A stretch of 19,239 nt of DNA from contig DATKQI010000238.1 in the NCBI GenBank assembly GCA_035532755.1, positions 1 through 19,239 of the forward strand, read 5' to 3'. The notes under the pieces are model-generated. The model saw only the letters and a program-made list of their open reading frames with translations. It was not told the origin of the DNA and searched no databases. The DNA comes from DATKQI01 sp035532755 (GTDB taxonomy: Bacteria; Pseudomonadota; Alphaproteobacteria; Acetobacterales; Acetobacteraceae). The stretch's first letter is position 1; every line of letters begins with the position of its first letter. The translations under genes and the position numbers were made by a program. Below are positions 7,303 through 13,947 of the stretch, piece by piece.

Positions 7303-8237
7303 CGGGTCGGCTTTGGGCACTGGCGGCAGGGCTCGCGGTGCTGTCGCTGCTGGTGGGCGGGGCGGGGTTCGGGCTGATCGATCCGCTGATCCTGTGGCAG
7401 ATCCGCCTGCCGCGCACCGCGCTCGCGCTGCTGGTCGGCGGCGGGCTCGGCCTGTCGGGGGCGGTGCTGCAAGGCGCGCTGCGCAATCCGCTGGCCGATC
7501 CGGGGCTGCTCGGCATCGGCGGGTGCGCGACACTCGGCGCGGTGATCGCGTTCTACTGGGGGCTCGGCGCGGCCTTTCCGCCGGCGCTGCCGCTCGCCGG
7601 CATGCTGGGCGCGGGGATCGGCTGCGCGGTGCTGCTGGGCTTCGCCGGGCGGATGGCGTCCGGGCCGGGGCTGATCCTGGGCGGGGTGGCGCTGTCGGCC
7701 ATCGCCGCCGCCTTCCTCGCCCTCGCCCTCACGCTCGCCCCCAACCCGTTCGCGCTGAGCGAGATCACCTTCTGGCTGATGGGCGGGCTCGCCGATCGCA
7801 GCCTGACGCAGCTTGCCCTGGCCGGCCCGCCGATCGTGCTGGGCTGCCTGATCCTGCTGCGGCTCGGCCGCGGGCTCGATGCGCTGAGCCTGGGCGAGGA
7901 CGCGGCGGCGAGCCTGGGGGCGCCGGTGTCGCGCACCTTGTGGCTGGCGGCCCTCGGCAGCGCGCTCGCGGTGGGCGCCGGGGCGGCGGTGGCGGGCGGG
8001 ATCGGGTTCGTGGGGCTGGTGGTGCCGCACCTGCTGCGCCCGTGGCTGGGCCAGCGGCCGGGCGCGCTGCTCGCCGCCTCAATCCCCGCGGGTGCCGCGC
8101 TGCTGCTGGCGGCAGACCTGCTGGCCCGCGCCTTGCCGCTGCTGTTCGGCTTCGCGCAGGAACCGCGGCTGGGCGTGCTGACCGCGCTGCTCGGCGCCCC
8201 GTTCCTGGTGATGATCGCACGGAAGGCGGCACCGTGA
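7299..8237 (+). CDS. FecCD/BtuC family ABC transporter permease
   Basis: The 312-residue polytopic inner-membrane protein belongs to the FecCD family, whose dimer forms the channel of B12 and siderophore importers. Diagnostic segments are IRLPRTALALLVGGGLGLSG, VLQGALRNPLADPGLLGIGG, FWLMGGLADRS, SLGEDAAASLGAP in the coupling loop, and AGGIGFVGLVVPHLLRPWLG. It is slightly shorter than typical members (about 330), with a short N-terminus before the first helix. The ATG at 7299 overlaps the stop of the binding-protein gene, and its own stop overlaps the GTG of the ATPase gene, so the three are translationally coupled. Substrate is inferred from neighbours; the permease alone does not separate B12 from ferric chelates. 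Confidence 0.93.
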   Translation: MTGRLWALAAGLAVLSLLVGGAGFGLIDPLILWQIRLPRTALALLVGGGLGLSGAVLQGALRNPLADPGLLGIGGCATLGAVIAFYWGLGAAFPPALPLAGMLGAGIGCAVLLGFAGRMASGPGLILGGVALSAIAAAFLALALTLAPNPFALSEITFWLMGGLADRSLTQLALAGPPIVLGCLILLRLGRGLDALSLGEDAAASLGAPVSRTLWLAALGSALAVGAGAAVAGGIGFVGLVVPHLLRPWLGQRPGALLAASIPAGAALLLAADLLARALPLLFGFAQEPRLGVLTALLGAPFLVMIARKAAP

Positions 8238-8914
8238 GCATCGTGGCCGTGCGCAACCTGCACGCGCGCCTCGGTGGGCGGGCGGTGCTGCACGGGGTGA
8301 GCTTCGCGGCCGAACCGGGCACGCTCACGGCCATTGCCGGGCCGAACGGCGCGGGCAAATCCACGCTGCTGCGCGGGCTGGCCGGCCTGCTGCCGGGCGG
8401 CCGGGCGGAGCCGAAGCGGGTCGCCTGGCTGCCGCAGGATGCGCGCTGCGCCTGGGGGCTGACCATCGCGCAAGTGGCCGCTCTGGGGCGGATCCCGCAC
8501 GGTGATGCCAACGAAGCGGCGATCGACCGGGCGCTGGCCGCCTGCGGCATTGCGCATCTGCGGGATGCGCGGGTCGATCGCGTCTCCGGCGGGCAGGCGC
8601 GGCGGGCGATGCTGGCCCGCGCCTTCGCGACCGACCCCGCGGCGCTGCTGCTGGACGAGCCGGTGGCCGACCTCGATCCCGCCGCCTGTTTCGAGATCAT
8701 GGACCTGCTCCGCCGCACCGCCCATGCCGGCCGGGCCGTCGTGGTGGTGCTGCATGCGCTGGACCTCGCGCTGCGCTATGCCGACCGGATGGTGGTGATG
8801 CAGGACGGCCGGATCGTGGCCGACGCCCCGCCGGAGGCGGCCCTGCCGGCGGCGGCGGCGGCATTCGGGCTGCGGCTCGGCCCGGACCCGGCCCCGTTGC
8901 TGCTGCCCGGCTGA
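8234..8914 (+). CDS. ABC transporter ATP-binding protein, BtuD/FecE type
   Basis: The 226-residue ATPase powers the BtuFC-like importer encoded just upstream. Motifs in order: Walker A GPNGAGKST (about residues 35-43), Q-loop in AWLPQDARCAWGLTIAQVAALGR, signature VSGGQARRAMLARAFA, Walker B ALLLDEPVADLDP and switch His in VVVLHALDLALRYADR. It is shorter than typical BtuD/FecE proteins (about 250). The signature opens VSGGQ instead of LSGGQ, but no catalytic motif is missing. The GTG start at 8234 overlaps the permease stop, and the TGA shares one base with the ATG of the TonB gene. It is therefore embedded in a fully overlapping run. Confidence 0.93.
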   Translation: MSIVAVRNLHARLGGRAVLHGVSFAAEPGTLTAIAGPNGAGKSTLLRGLAGLLPGGRAEPKRVAWLPQDARCAWGLTIAQVAALGRIPHGDANEAAIDRALAACGIAHLRDARVDRVSGGQARRAMLARAFATDPAALLLDEPVADLDPAACFEIMDLLRRTAHAGRAVVVVLHALDLALRYADRMVVMQDGRIVADAPPEAALPAAAAAFGLRLGPDPAPLLLPG

Positions 8915-9669
8915 TGCGCGAACGGGTGCCCGCGTCCCGGCTGCCGCATTCGCAAACGAACACGCATTTCGGCATCGGAACGCTTGCCTCCCTGCTGCTG
9001 CACGCGCTGGTGCTCGCATTGATGATCGGCTGGGCGGATCGGCGGCTGATCCCCGCCCCGCCGCCGCAGGCCACGGTGGAACTGGTCATGCAGAACACCC
9101 CCACGGTCGGCGGGGCGCCCCGGCAGCGCGCATCGGTCCCGCACCCCCCGGCGGCACCGCGAACCGCCCTTCCGAAACCCGCCGCCCCGCACCCCAAGCC
9201 GCCGGAACCAATCCCGCCGCTGCCGGATGCGGTATCCGCCACCGCCCTGCCGCTGCCACCGCCCGCCGCACCGCCGGCACCACCCGCCCCTCCCCGCACC
9301 GCAGCGGCGAAGCCCGCGCCCGCGCGCACGGCCACGCCGCCGGTGGATCTGCGGGCGGTGGGGCAGCCGGGTACCGGGCTCGTCAGCGGCGCGCGGCCGG
9401 CGAGCCTGGATGCGCGCTTCCACAACGCCCCGCCCGGCTATCCCGTGGTGGCGGCCGATCTCGGCCAGCAGGGCGCGGTGATCGTGATGATCCATGTCGC
9501 GCCCGACGGGCATGCAAGCCGGGTGGTGGTGACACACTCCTCCGGCCATCCCATCCTGGATCGCGCCGCGCAGCGGGCGATCGCGCGCTGGCATTTCCAG
9601 CCGGCGCTGAAGAACGGCGCGCCGGTGGCCTCGGACCTGCCGTTCCGGGTGGTGTTCCAGTTGAATTGA
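8914..9669 (+). CDS. TonB family energy-transducing protein
   Basis: TonB couples the inner-membrane proton gradient to outer-membrane receptors. This 251-residue protein has the classic order. A short cytoplasmic N-terminus and one membrane anchor (about residues 21-40, ASLLLHALVLALMIGW) come first. A Pro/Ala-rich periplasm-spanning linker follows (about 47-145, with runs of PP, KP and PAPPAPP). The TonB C-terminal domain is at about 165-251, with GYPVVAADLGQQGAVIVMIHV, VAPDGHASRVVVTHSSGHPILDRAA and RWHFQPALKNG. The ATG overlaps the ATPase stop by one base. Being inside the corrinoid-uptake run, it is probably a dedicated TonB for a B12 receptor. No TonB-dependent receptor and no ExbB/ExbD are encoded in the window. 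Confidence 0.92.
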   Translation: MRERVPASRLPHSQTNTHFGIGTLASLLLHALVLALMIGWADRRLIPAPPPQATVELVMQNTPTVGGAPRQRASVPHPPAAPRTALPKPAAPHPKPPEPIPPLPDAVSATALPLPPPAAPPAPPAPPRTAAAKPAPARTATPPVDLRAVGQPGTGLVSGARPASLDARFHNAPPGYPVVAADLGQQGAVIVMIHVAPDGHASRVVVTHSSGHPILDRAAQRAIARWHFQPALKNGAPVASDLPFRVVFQLN

Positions 9670-9682
9670 ACGGAGGAAGCTG

Positions 9683-10243
9683 ATGGTGCGGATCGACCGG
9701 GTGATCACGCGCGGCGGAGACGGCGGGGAAACCTCGCTGGGCGACGGCGCGCGGGTGCGAAAGGACTCTGCGCGGATGGAGGCGATCGGCGCTGTGGACG
9801 AGGCGAATGCCGCAGTCGGCCTGCTGCGCCTGCATGTGCGCGACCAGCCGGCGACCGATGCGATGCTGGCGCGCATCCAGAACGATCTGTTCGACCTCGG
9901 CGCAGACCTGTGCGTTCCGGGCGAGGCGGGGGAGCGGCTGCGCGTGACCGATGCGCCGGTCGCGCGGCTGGAGGCGGAGGTGGGCGCGATGAACGCCGGC
10001 CTGCCCCCATTGTCCAGCTTCATCCTTCCCGGCGGCAGCGTGGCGGCGGCGCATGCGCATCTCGCCCGCACCGTGATCCGCCGCGCCGAGCGCGCGGCGG
10101 TGCGGCTGGCGGCGGCGGAGGCGGTGAACCCGGCGGCGATCCGGCTGCTCAACCGGCTGTCGGACCATCTGTTCGTGCTGGGCCGCGTGCTGAACGCAAA
10201 CGGCGCGGAGGATGTGGCCTGGGTGCCGGGGGCGAACCGGTAG
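9683..10243 (+). CDS. pduO: PduO-type cob(I)alamin adenosyltransferase
   Basis: This enzyme transfers the adenosyl group of ATP to cob(I)alamin, giving coenzyme B12. The 186-residue length fits the single-domain PduO family. Visible motifs are the ATP-binding N-terminus ITRGGDGGETSLGDGARVRK (about residues 8-27), then MEAIGAVDEANAAVGLLR, NDLFDLGADLCVPG, FILPGGSVAAAHAHLARTVIRRAER and LNRLSDHLFVLGRVLN. The last two carry the conserved Arg-rich active-site helices. A strong GGAGGAAG lies 3 bases upstream of the ATG, and the gene begins 13 bases after the TonB stop. It anchors the interpretation of the preceding transporter as corrinoid-specific: imported cobalamin is converted directly to its cofactor form. 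It ends 9 bases from a convergent gene. Confidence 0.95.
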   Translation: MVRIDRVITRGGDGGETSLGDGARVRKDSARMEAIGAVDEANAAVGLLRLHVRDQPATDAMLARIQNDLFDLGADLCVPGEAGERLRVTDAPVARLEAEVGAMNAGLPPLSSFILPGGSVAAAHAHLARTVIRRAERAAVRLAAAEAVNPAAIRLLNRLSDHLFVLGRVLNANGAEDVAWVPGANR

Positions 10244-10252
10244 GACGATTAT

Positions 10253-10816
10253 TCAGTTCCGCCGGCCGGCGATAACCGCCCGAAGCGCGCGAAAGCGGCG
10301 GAACAGGCGGCCGCTGCCCTGCCTCGTCCGCGCGCGCAGATGCGCCACCCACAGGCGCAGCCGGGCCCGCAGCGGCGCGATCTGCGCAAGCGCCCAGTCC
10401 CGCGCCCGCATCACCGCGCCGTGCACCCGGGCGAACCACGCCACCCGCAGCAGCGTGCGCTCGCAAGTCTGGTAGATCCACACGGCCAGCAAGGTGGTGG
10501 TTCCCTTCACCAGCACGGCGACGACGACGGCGGCGACCACGTGCCGCTCGACCAGCAGGACCGTGGCCCACAGGCCGCCGAGATGGCTGATCGCCTCGGG
10601 TATCAGGAACAGCGGCAGGACCGCGGCCGGAGGCAGCCGCGCGAGTTGCATCTGCAGCAGCCGCACCGGCCGCCACCGCGCCGCGGTGCGCAGGATCGCC
10701 CGGGCGCCGGCCCACAGCACGTCCTCCACGATCGCCACCAGCAGGGCCGGCGGGAGCAGGACGGCATCCATCAGCCAGACCGGCCAGCGGCTGCGCCAAT
10801 TGCGGGGGCGCTTCAT
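10253..10816 (-). CDS. Small two-helix membrane protein of unknown function
   Basis: The 187-residue protein has a basic N-terminus (MKRPRNWRSRWP), a hydrophobic segment at about residues 14-30 (LMDAVLLPPALLVAIVE), a second hydrophobic stretch around 64-80 and a third around 88-112 (VVAAVVVAVLVKGTTTLLAVWIY). The C-terminus is long, Arg/Ala-rich and highly basic, probably cytoplasmic. It resembles uncharacterised alphaproteobacterial membrane proteins, but I cannot name a family or role. It lies downstream of the FecR/DUF6600 gene on the same strand, separated by 100 bases that contain a very stable hairpin. It is convergent with the adenosyltransferase gene. A complete ORF with coding-like composition supports it as real. 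Confidence 0.75.
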   Translation of the reverse strand: MKRPRNWRSRWPVWLMDAVLLPPALLVAIVEDVLWAGARAILRTAARWRPVRLLQMQLARLPPAAVLPLFLIPEAISHLGGLWATVLLVERHVVAAVVVAVLVKGTTTLLAVWIYQTCERTLLRVAWFARVHGAVMRARDWALAQIAPLRARLRLWVAHLRARTRQGSGRLFRRFRALRAVIAGRRN

Positions 10817-10854
10817 GGCTCCGGCGATGCGTGCGTCATCCGCCGGATATGGGT

Positions 10855-10898
10855 CGCCGCGCCCGGCTTGCCATCCTCAGGCAAGCCGCGGCGCGGCG
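10855..10898 (-). terminator. Very stable hairpin after the FecR/DUF6600 gene
   Basis: Arms 10855-10872 and 10880-10898 pair over 18 bp with one unpaired C (10889) and a 7-base loop (ATCCTCA). The inner 9 bp are CGGCTTGCC/GGCAAGCCG. It begins 18 bases past the stop of the 832-residue gene on the minus strand. There is no T tract after it on either strand, so it could be a terminator, an attenuator or a 3'-end stabiliser before the small membrane-protein gene. Confidence 0.5.
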
Positions 10899-10916
10899 AG
10901 GCAGGCCGTGGAAGGT

Positions 10917-13415
10917 TCAGCCGAAGGGCGGCTTCTTCGGCACCGGCTGCACGGCGTGCATCTGCGGACGCGGCGGCTGCGGGCGCGGCTGGACATGCTG
11001 CACCTGCTGCACGGGCGGATGATAGACGGGGGGGTGATAGACGGGCGGATGATAGACGGGTGGATGGTACGCCGGCGGATGGTAGGCAGGCGGGTGATAG
11101 GCCGACTGCTGCTGCGGCGGCTTCGCTGGTGGAACGTAGCGAGGCGGCGGTGCCGAGCGGGGCGCCGGACGCGGTGCCTGAACGGGCGGCCGAGGTGCCT
11201 GCTGGACGGGCGGACGCGGCGGCTGAACGTGCGGGACGATCGCCGGGCGAGGCGCCTGCTGCACCGGCGGGCGCGGTGCCTGCACGGGCGGGCGAGGCGG
11301 CTGCACATGCGGGACGACCGCCGGACGAGGCGCCTGCTGCACGGGCGGTCGCGGCGCCTGCCGGACCGGCGGGCGCGGCGGTTGCACGCGTGGAACGACC
11401 GGAGCCGCCGGGCGCTGCACCGGAGCTGGATGCGGCGTCTGCCCGATCACCGGCGGATGCGGCGGAACGCCCGGCGCATGCGGCACCTGCAACTGCGGCC
11501 GGGTTGTCGGCGCGACCGGCGGATGCGGCACCTGCCCCGGGCGCACGGCCGGTTTGGCGCCCTGCGTCGGCGCCGGGCGTGGAGCCTGCCCGATCACCGG
11601 CGGGTGCGGCGGAACGCCCAGCTTGGGCAGGCCAGGCTTCACCGCCGGCTGGACAGGCCTCACCCCCGGCAGACCCGGCTTCACTCCCGGCAGGGCGGGC
11701 TTGACCCCGACCCCAGGCTGGACAGGCCTCACCCCCGGCTGGCCTGGCTTCACTCCGGGCTGACCTGGCTTAACCCCGGGCTGACCCGGCTTCACTCCCG
11801 GCAGGCCCGGCCGTACTCCCGGCAGGCCAGGCTTGACTCCAGGCTGGGCAGGGCGGACGGCCGCCGCGCCATGGGGCACGAGCCGCGGCAGCCCGGCAGG
11901 ACCGCCGTGCAGCACGGCCGGGCGAATTGCCGGCCCCGGCGCGGGCTTGCGGGCCGGCACCTTCACCCCCGCCGGCGCCGGCGCGAGCTTCATCCGCTGC
12001 GCGAGCGCATGGGTGACGCCGACGGTCGCGCGCGTTGGCTGCACGGGCACGCCGGCCACCGCGTGCAGCGTGGCGAACTGCGCCCGCGGGATGGGCTTCG
12101 CCACCGCGCCGATGCGGCGCGAGCCGACGAACGCCGCGGCAGGCACCACGGTCGCGCCGCGGCGGTTGGCGAAATTATTGATCGTGACGTTGCGGTTGAT
12201 GATCGTGGTGCGGTTGTTCACCACCGTGATGTTCTTCACCACGTTGATGTTGCGCACGTTGATGATGTTGACGTTGCGGATGTAGCGCGGCGAGACGCGA
12301 TAGGGCGGATAGTACGGTTCGTTGAGCCCGAGCGGGACCCAGCCGACCGAGCCGCGGTCGAACACATTGGCGGTGATGCCGATGGCCACGCCGATCCCGA
12401 TGAAGCTGACCAGCGCCGGGGCATACACAGGCACGCCGATGCCGATGCTGATGCCCGGCTGTATCGGCGCCCAGCCCCAGCGGCCGCCGTAATCCACCCA
12501 GCGGCCGTAGTGGAACGGCGCGAAGCCCCACGGCTGATCGTCGCACCAGGTCCAGCCCCAGGGCGCCACATAGGCCCAATGGCCCTGGCGATAGGGTACC
12601 CAGCCGGAAGCGACGCGCGGGTACCACACCGTGCCGTATTGGGGCGTGTCCTGCCAGGAGCCGTAGTTGGTCAGATAGGCCGCGCCCGTCATCTGCTGCA
12701 CCACGGGCGGCAGCGCGACGGCGGCCGGTGCCGGCGGAGGTGCCGCCTGCGCCACCATCTGGGCCAGGAACGCATCGTTCTGCGCCGGGCCGATGGAGGC
12801 CGTCACCGGATCCTGCCCTTGCAGCACGGCGGTCTGCCCCGCGGCCACCTGCAATACCGTGTTCGGGGCGGACCACTGCACCGCCCCGTCGAGCACGGTG
12901 ATGGTGGTGGGCGTGGAAGTATCGCCGGCGTTGATCTCGTAGCGGCCGGGCGTCGCGATCTGGGCGGTGCCGCGCGGCGTCTGGATCACGAAGCTCTGGC
13001 CCTGCTGCAGGTCGCGCACCTGCAAGTACGCCTCGCCCTGCGACAGGGTGGCGGACATCGTCTGGGTGTCGAGCTGCGTCACGTCGAGCTCGGTCGTGCC
13101 GGCAAGCGCCACGCGGCTCGCATCGACAATGACCGAGGCGCCGGAATTCGGCTGCGTCCAGACCGCGTCGCCGGTGCTCACCGGATAGTTGGGCGTGGCG
13201 GGCACCCATTGATTCTGCCCGCTCGCGTGGAACGACACGGTGCCGGAGAGTTGCGTGAGCCAGCCCACCCGGGCCGGCGGATCGCCGGCCGCCGGCTGGG
13301 CCGGCGCCGCCGGAGGCTGTTGCGCCACCGCCACGGCCGGCAGCGCAGGCCCGAGCACAAGGCCGACCATCGCGAGCGCGACGGGCAGCGATGTCAACAG
13401 ACGGTTCGTGATCAC
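10917..13415 (-). CDS. Exported FecR-domain/DUF6600 protein with a long repeat-built Pro-rich tail
   Basis: The 832-residue protein begins at GTG 13415, with GAAAGGG upstream, and carries a signal peptide (hydrophobic to about residue 31). Residues about 50-205 form a FecR-type domain (VGWLTQLSGTVSF, FVIQTPRGTAQIATPGRYEI, GAVQWSAP). Residues about 245-350 match DUF6600 (NYGSWQDTPQYGTVWYP, GHWAYVAPWGWTW, PWGFAPFHYGRWVDYGGRWG, PVYAPALVSFIG). An Asn/Ile/Val-rich stretch follows at about 378-415. From about 520 to the end the chain is Pro-rich. It holds QPGVKPG heptads (524-595), three 26-27-residue VPHVQPPRPPV units (673-751) and six YHPPA/V pentads (773-802). No Cys lipobox, LPxTG or C-terminal membrane anchor is visible, so it is probably periplasmic or surface-exposed. 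It does not look like an anti-sigma FecR: no sigma factor or receptor is adjacent and it has a signal peptide. Function is unknown. Confidence 0.88.
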   Translation of the reverse strand: MITNRLLTSLPVALAMVGLVLGPALPAVAVAQQPPAAPAQPAAGDPPARVGWLTQLSGTVSFHASGQNQWVPATPNYPVSTGDAVWTQPNSGASVIVDASRVALAGTTELDVTQLDTQTMSATLSQGEAYLQVRDLQQGQSFVIQTPRGTAQIATPGRYEINAGDTSTPTTITVLDGAVQWSAPNTVLQVAAGQTAVLQGQDPVTASIGPAQNDAFLAQMVAQAAPPPAPAAVALPPVVQQMTGAAYLTNYGSWQDTPQYGTVWYPRVASGWVPYRQGHWAYVAPWGWTWCDDQPWGFAPFHYGRWVDYGGRWGWAPIQPGISIGIGVPVYAPALVSFIGIGVAIGITANVFDRGSVGWVPLGLNEPYYPPYRVSPRYIRNVNIINVRNINVVKNITVVNNRTTIINRNVTINNFANRRGATVVPAAAFVGSRRIGAVAKPIPRAQFATLHAVAGVPVQPTRATVGVTHALAQRMKLAPAPAGVKVPARKPAPGPAIRPAVLHGGPAGLPRLVPHGAAAVRPAQPGVKPGLPGVRPGLPGVKPGQPGVKPGQPGVKPGQPGVRPVQPGVGVKPALPGVKPGLPGVRPVQPAVKPGLPKLGVPPHPPVIGQAPRPAPTQGAKPAVRPGQVPHPPVAPTTRPQLQVPHAPGVPPHPPVIGQTPHPAPVQRPAAPVVPRVQPPRPPVRQAPRPPVQQAPRPAVVPHVQPPRPPVQAPRPPVQQAPRPAIVPHVQPPRPPVQQAPRPPVQAPRPAPRSAPPPRYVPPAKPPQQQSAYHPPAYHPPAYHPPVYHPPVYHPPVYHPPVQQVQHVQPRPQPPRPQMHAVQPVPKKPPFG
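11010..11099 (-). repeat. Six in-frame 15-bp repeats encoding YHPP(A/V)
   Basis: Ninety bases in the 832-residue gene hold six consecutive codings of Tyr-His-Pro-Pro-Ala/Val (residues 773-802). Units differ slightly at third positions (for example GATAGACGGG against GGTACGCCGG on the plus strand). This indicates an older, selected expansion that kept the reading frame. Confidence 0.9.
11163..11399 (-). repeat. Three in-frame ~80-bp repeats encoding VPxVQPPRPPV-QAPRP units
   Basis: Residues 673-699, 700-725 and 726-751 are three near-identical units of 27, 26 and 26 residues. Each begins with (V/I)VP(R/H)VQPPRPPV and ends with QAPRPA. A Q is present or absent before APRP at alternating positions, so the units arose by duplication followed by small in-frame changes. 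Confidence 0.88.
11631..11846 (-). repeat. Ten ~21-bp repeats encoding (Q/L)PGV(K/R)PG heptads
   Basis: Residues 524-595 consist of ten heptads such as QPGVKPG, LPGVRPG and QPGVRPV. One unit is expanded to nine residues (QPGVGVKPA). The 21-base period is readable in the DNA as recurring CCCGGCTGACCTGGCTT-like blocks on the plus strand. The motif is PGV-rich in the manner of elastin-like sequences, which implies a flexible extended chain. Confidence 0.88.
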
Positions 13416-13528
13416 GGATGCGCCCTTTCCCGGAACCGGCTCAACAGACCGGCTTCCATCGTCATATAGGTTTCGATTGTGGCGGAACCCGCGGCAGGAT
13501 CATGGCAATCGTTTGTCCGCCGCATACG

Positions 13529-13575
13529 ATTTGTAACAGCCAACAATTTGTAACAGCGGGCGGATTCCATGGAAT
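13529..13575. promoter_or_regulatory. Direct repeat and palindrome between divergent envelope genes
   Basis: ATTTGTAACAGC occurs at 13529-13540 and again, perfectly, at 13546-13557 (17-base period). It is followed by the perfect palindrome ATTCCATGGAAT at 13564-13575. TTGACA lies at 13596-13601, but no convincing -10 element follows it. Tandem TGTAACA-like sites are in the style of OmpR-family response-regulator sites, though a 17-base spacing is longer than the usual 10-11. The block sits between the FecR/DUF6600 gene and the two lipoprotein genes and could control both. Confidence 0.5.
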
Positions 13576-13666
13576 TGCCGCAAAGCCCACGCCACTTGAC
13601 AGGCTGGAACGGTGCGCCGGAGGGGAGACCCCCACGGCCACCCCCTACCAACGCATGGAGGTGATC

Positions 13667-13930
13667 ATGGTTTCGCATGGATTGCCGAGGTTGCTGCGCG
13701 TGGCTGCCGTGGTGGCGCTGGTCGCCGCCCTGGGCGGCTGTGTGCCCTATCCCTACGGCACCGCTTATGGCTATTCTGGATACGGCTACCCGGCTTACGG
13801 CAACTACTACCCCGGCTACGGCGGCTACAACGGGAGCGTGTCGCTCGGCTTCTTCAGCGGCGGCGGCTGGTGGCACGGCTGGGGCGGCAATGGTTGGCGC
13901 GGCGGTGAGCGCGGGTGGCGCGGCCGCTGA
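13667..13930 (+). CDS. Small Tyr/Gly/Trp-rich lipoprotein
   Basis: The 87-residue product has a basic N-terminus, a hydrophobic helix and the lipobox LGGC with Cys25, so it is predicted to be lipid-anchored in the envelope. The mature part has two blocks. One is Tyr/Gly-rich with GY and YG repeats (about residues 28-55); the other is Gly/Trp-rich with a basic end (GGGWWHGWGGNGWRGG). The ATG at 13667 is chosen because the preceding GGAGGTGATC is a full match to the anti-Shine-Dalgarno sequence, with the ATG directly after it. The in-frame start at 13418 would overlap the divergent control region and lose the signal peptide. It forms a pair with the next lipoprotein gene (17-base gap). Function is not recognised. 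Confidence 0.82.
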   Translation: MVSHGLPRLLRVAAVVALVAALGGCVPYPYGTAYGYSGYGYPAYGNYYPGYGGYNGSVSLGFFSGGGWWHGWGGNGWRGGERGWRGR

Positions 13931-13947
13931 CAGTATCTGGAGGCAGA

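Noticed and set aside
5103..8030. 975-codon minus-strand open frame across the CDF, binding-protein and permease genes
   Set aside because: Only its last 114 codons (from 5447) form a plausible protein. The rest is antisense to well-supported genes and reads as Arg/Gln/Pro-rich noise.
11010..11846. Possible CRISPR or intergenic satellite array
   Set aside because: The repeats are in frame inside a coding sequence, have periods of 15, about 80 and 21 bases, and lack unique spacers and cas genes.
10917..13415. Classic FecR anti-sigma regulator of iron uptake
   Set aside because: The protein is exported through an N-terminal signal peptide, has DUF6600 and a Pro-rich tail, and has no sigma-factor or TonB-receptor neighbours. 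Here the FecR domain is only a fold.
10494..13469. 991-codon plus-strand open frame antisense to the FecR/DUF6600 gene
   Set aside because: It is a shadow of the GC-rich repeat gene. The translation is an Arg/His/Gly-rich low-complexity string with no domain, while the minus strand has a signal peptide and two recognisable domains.
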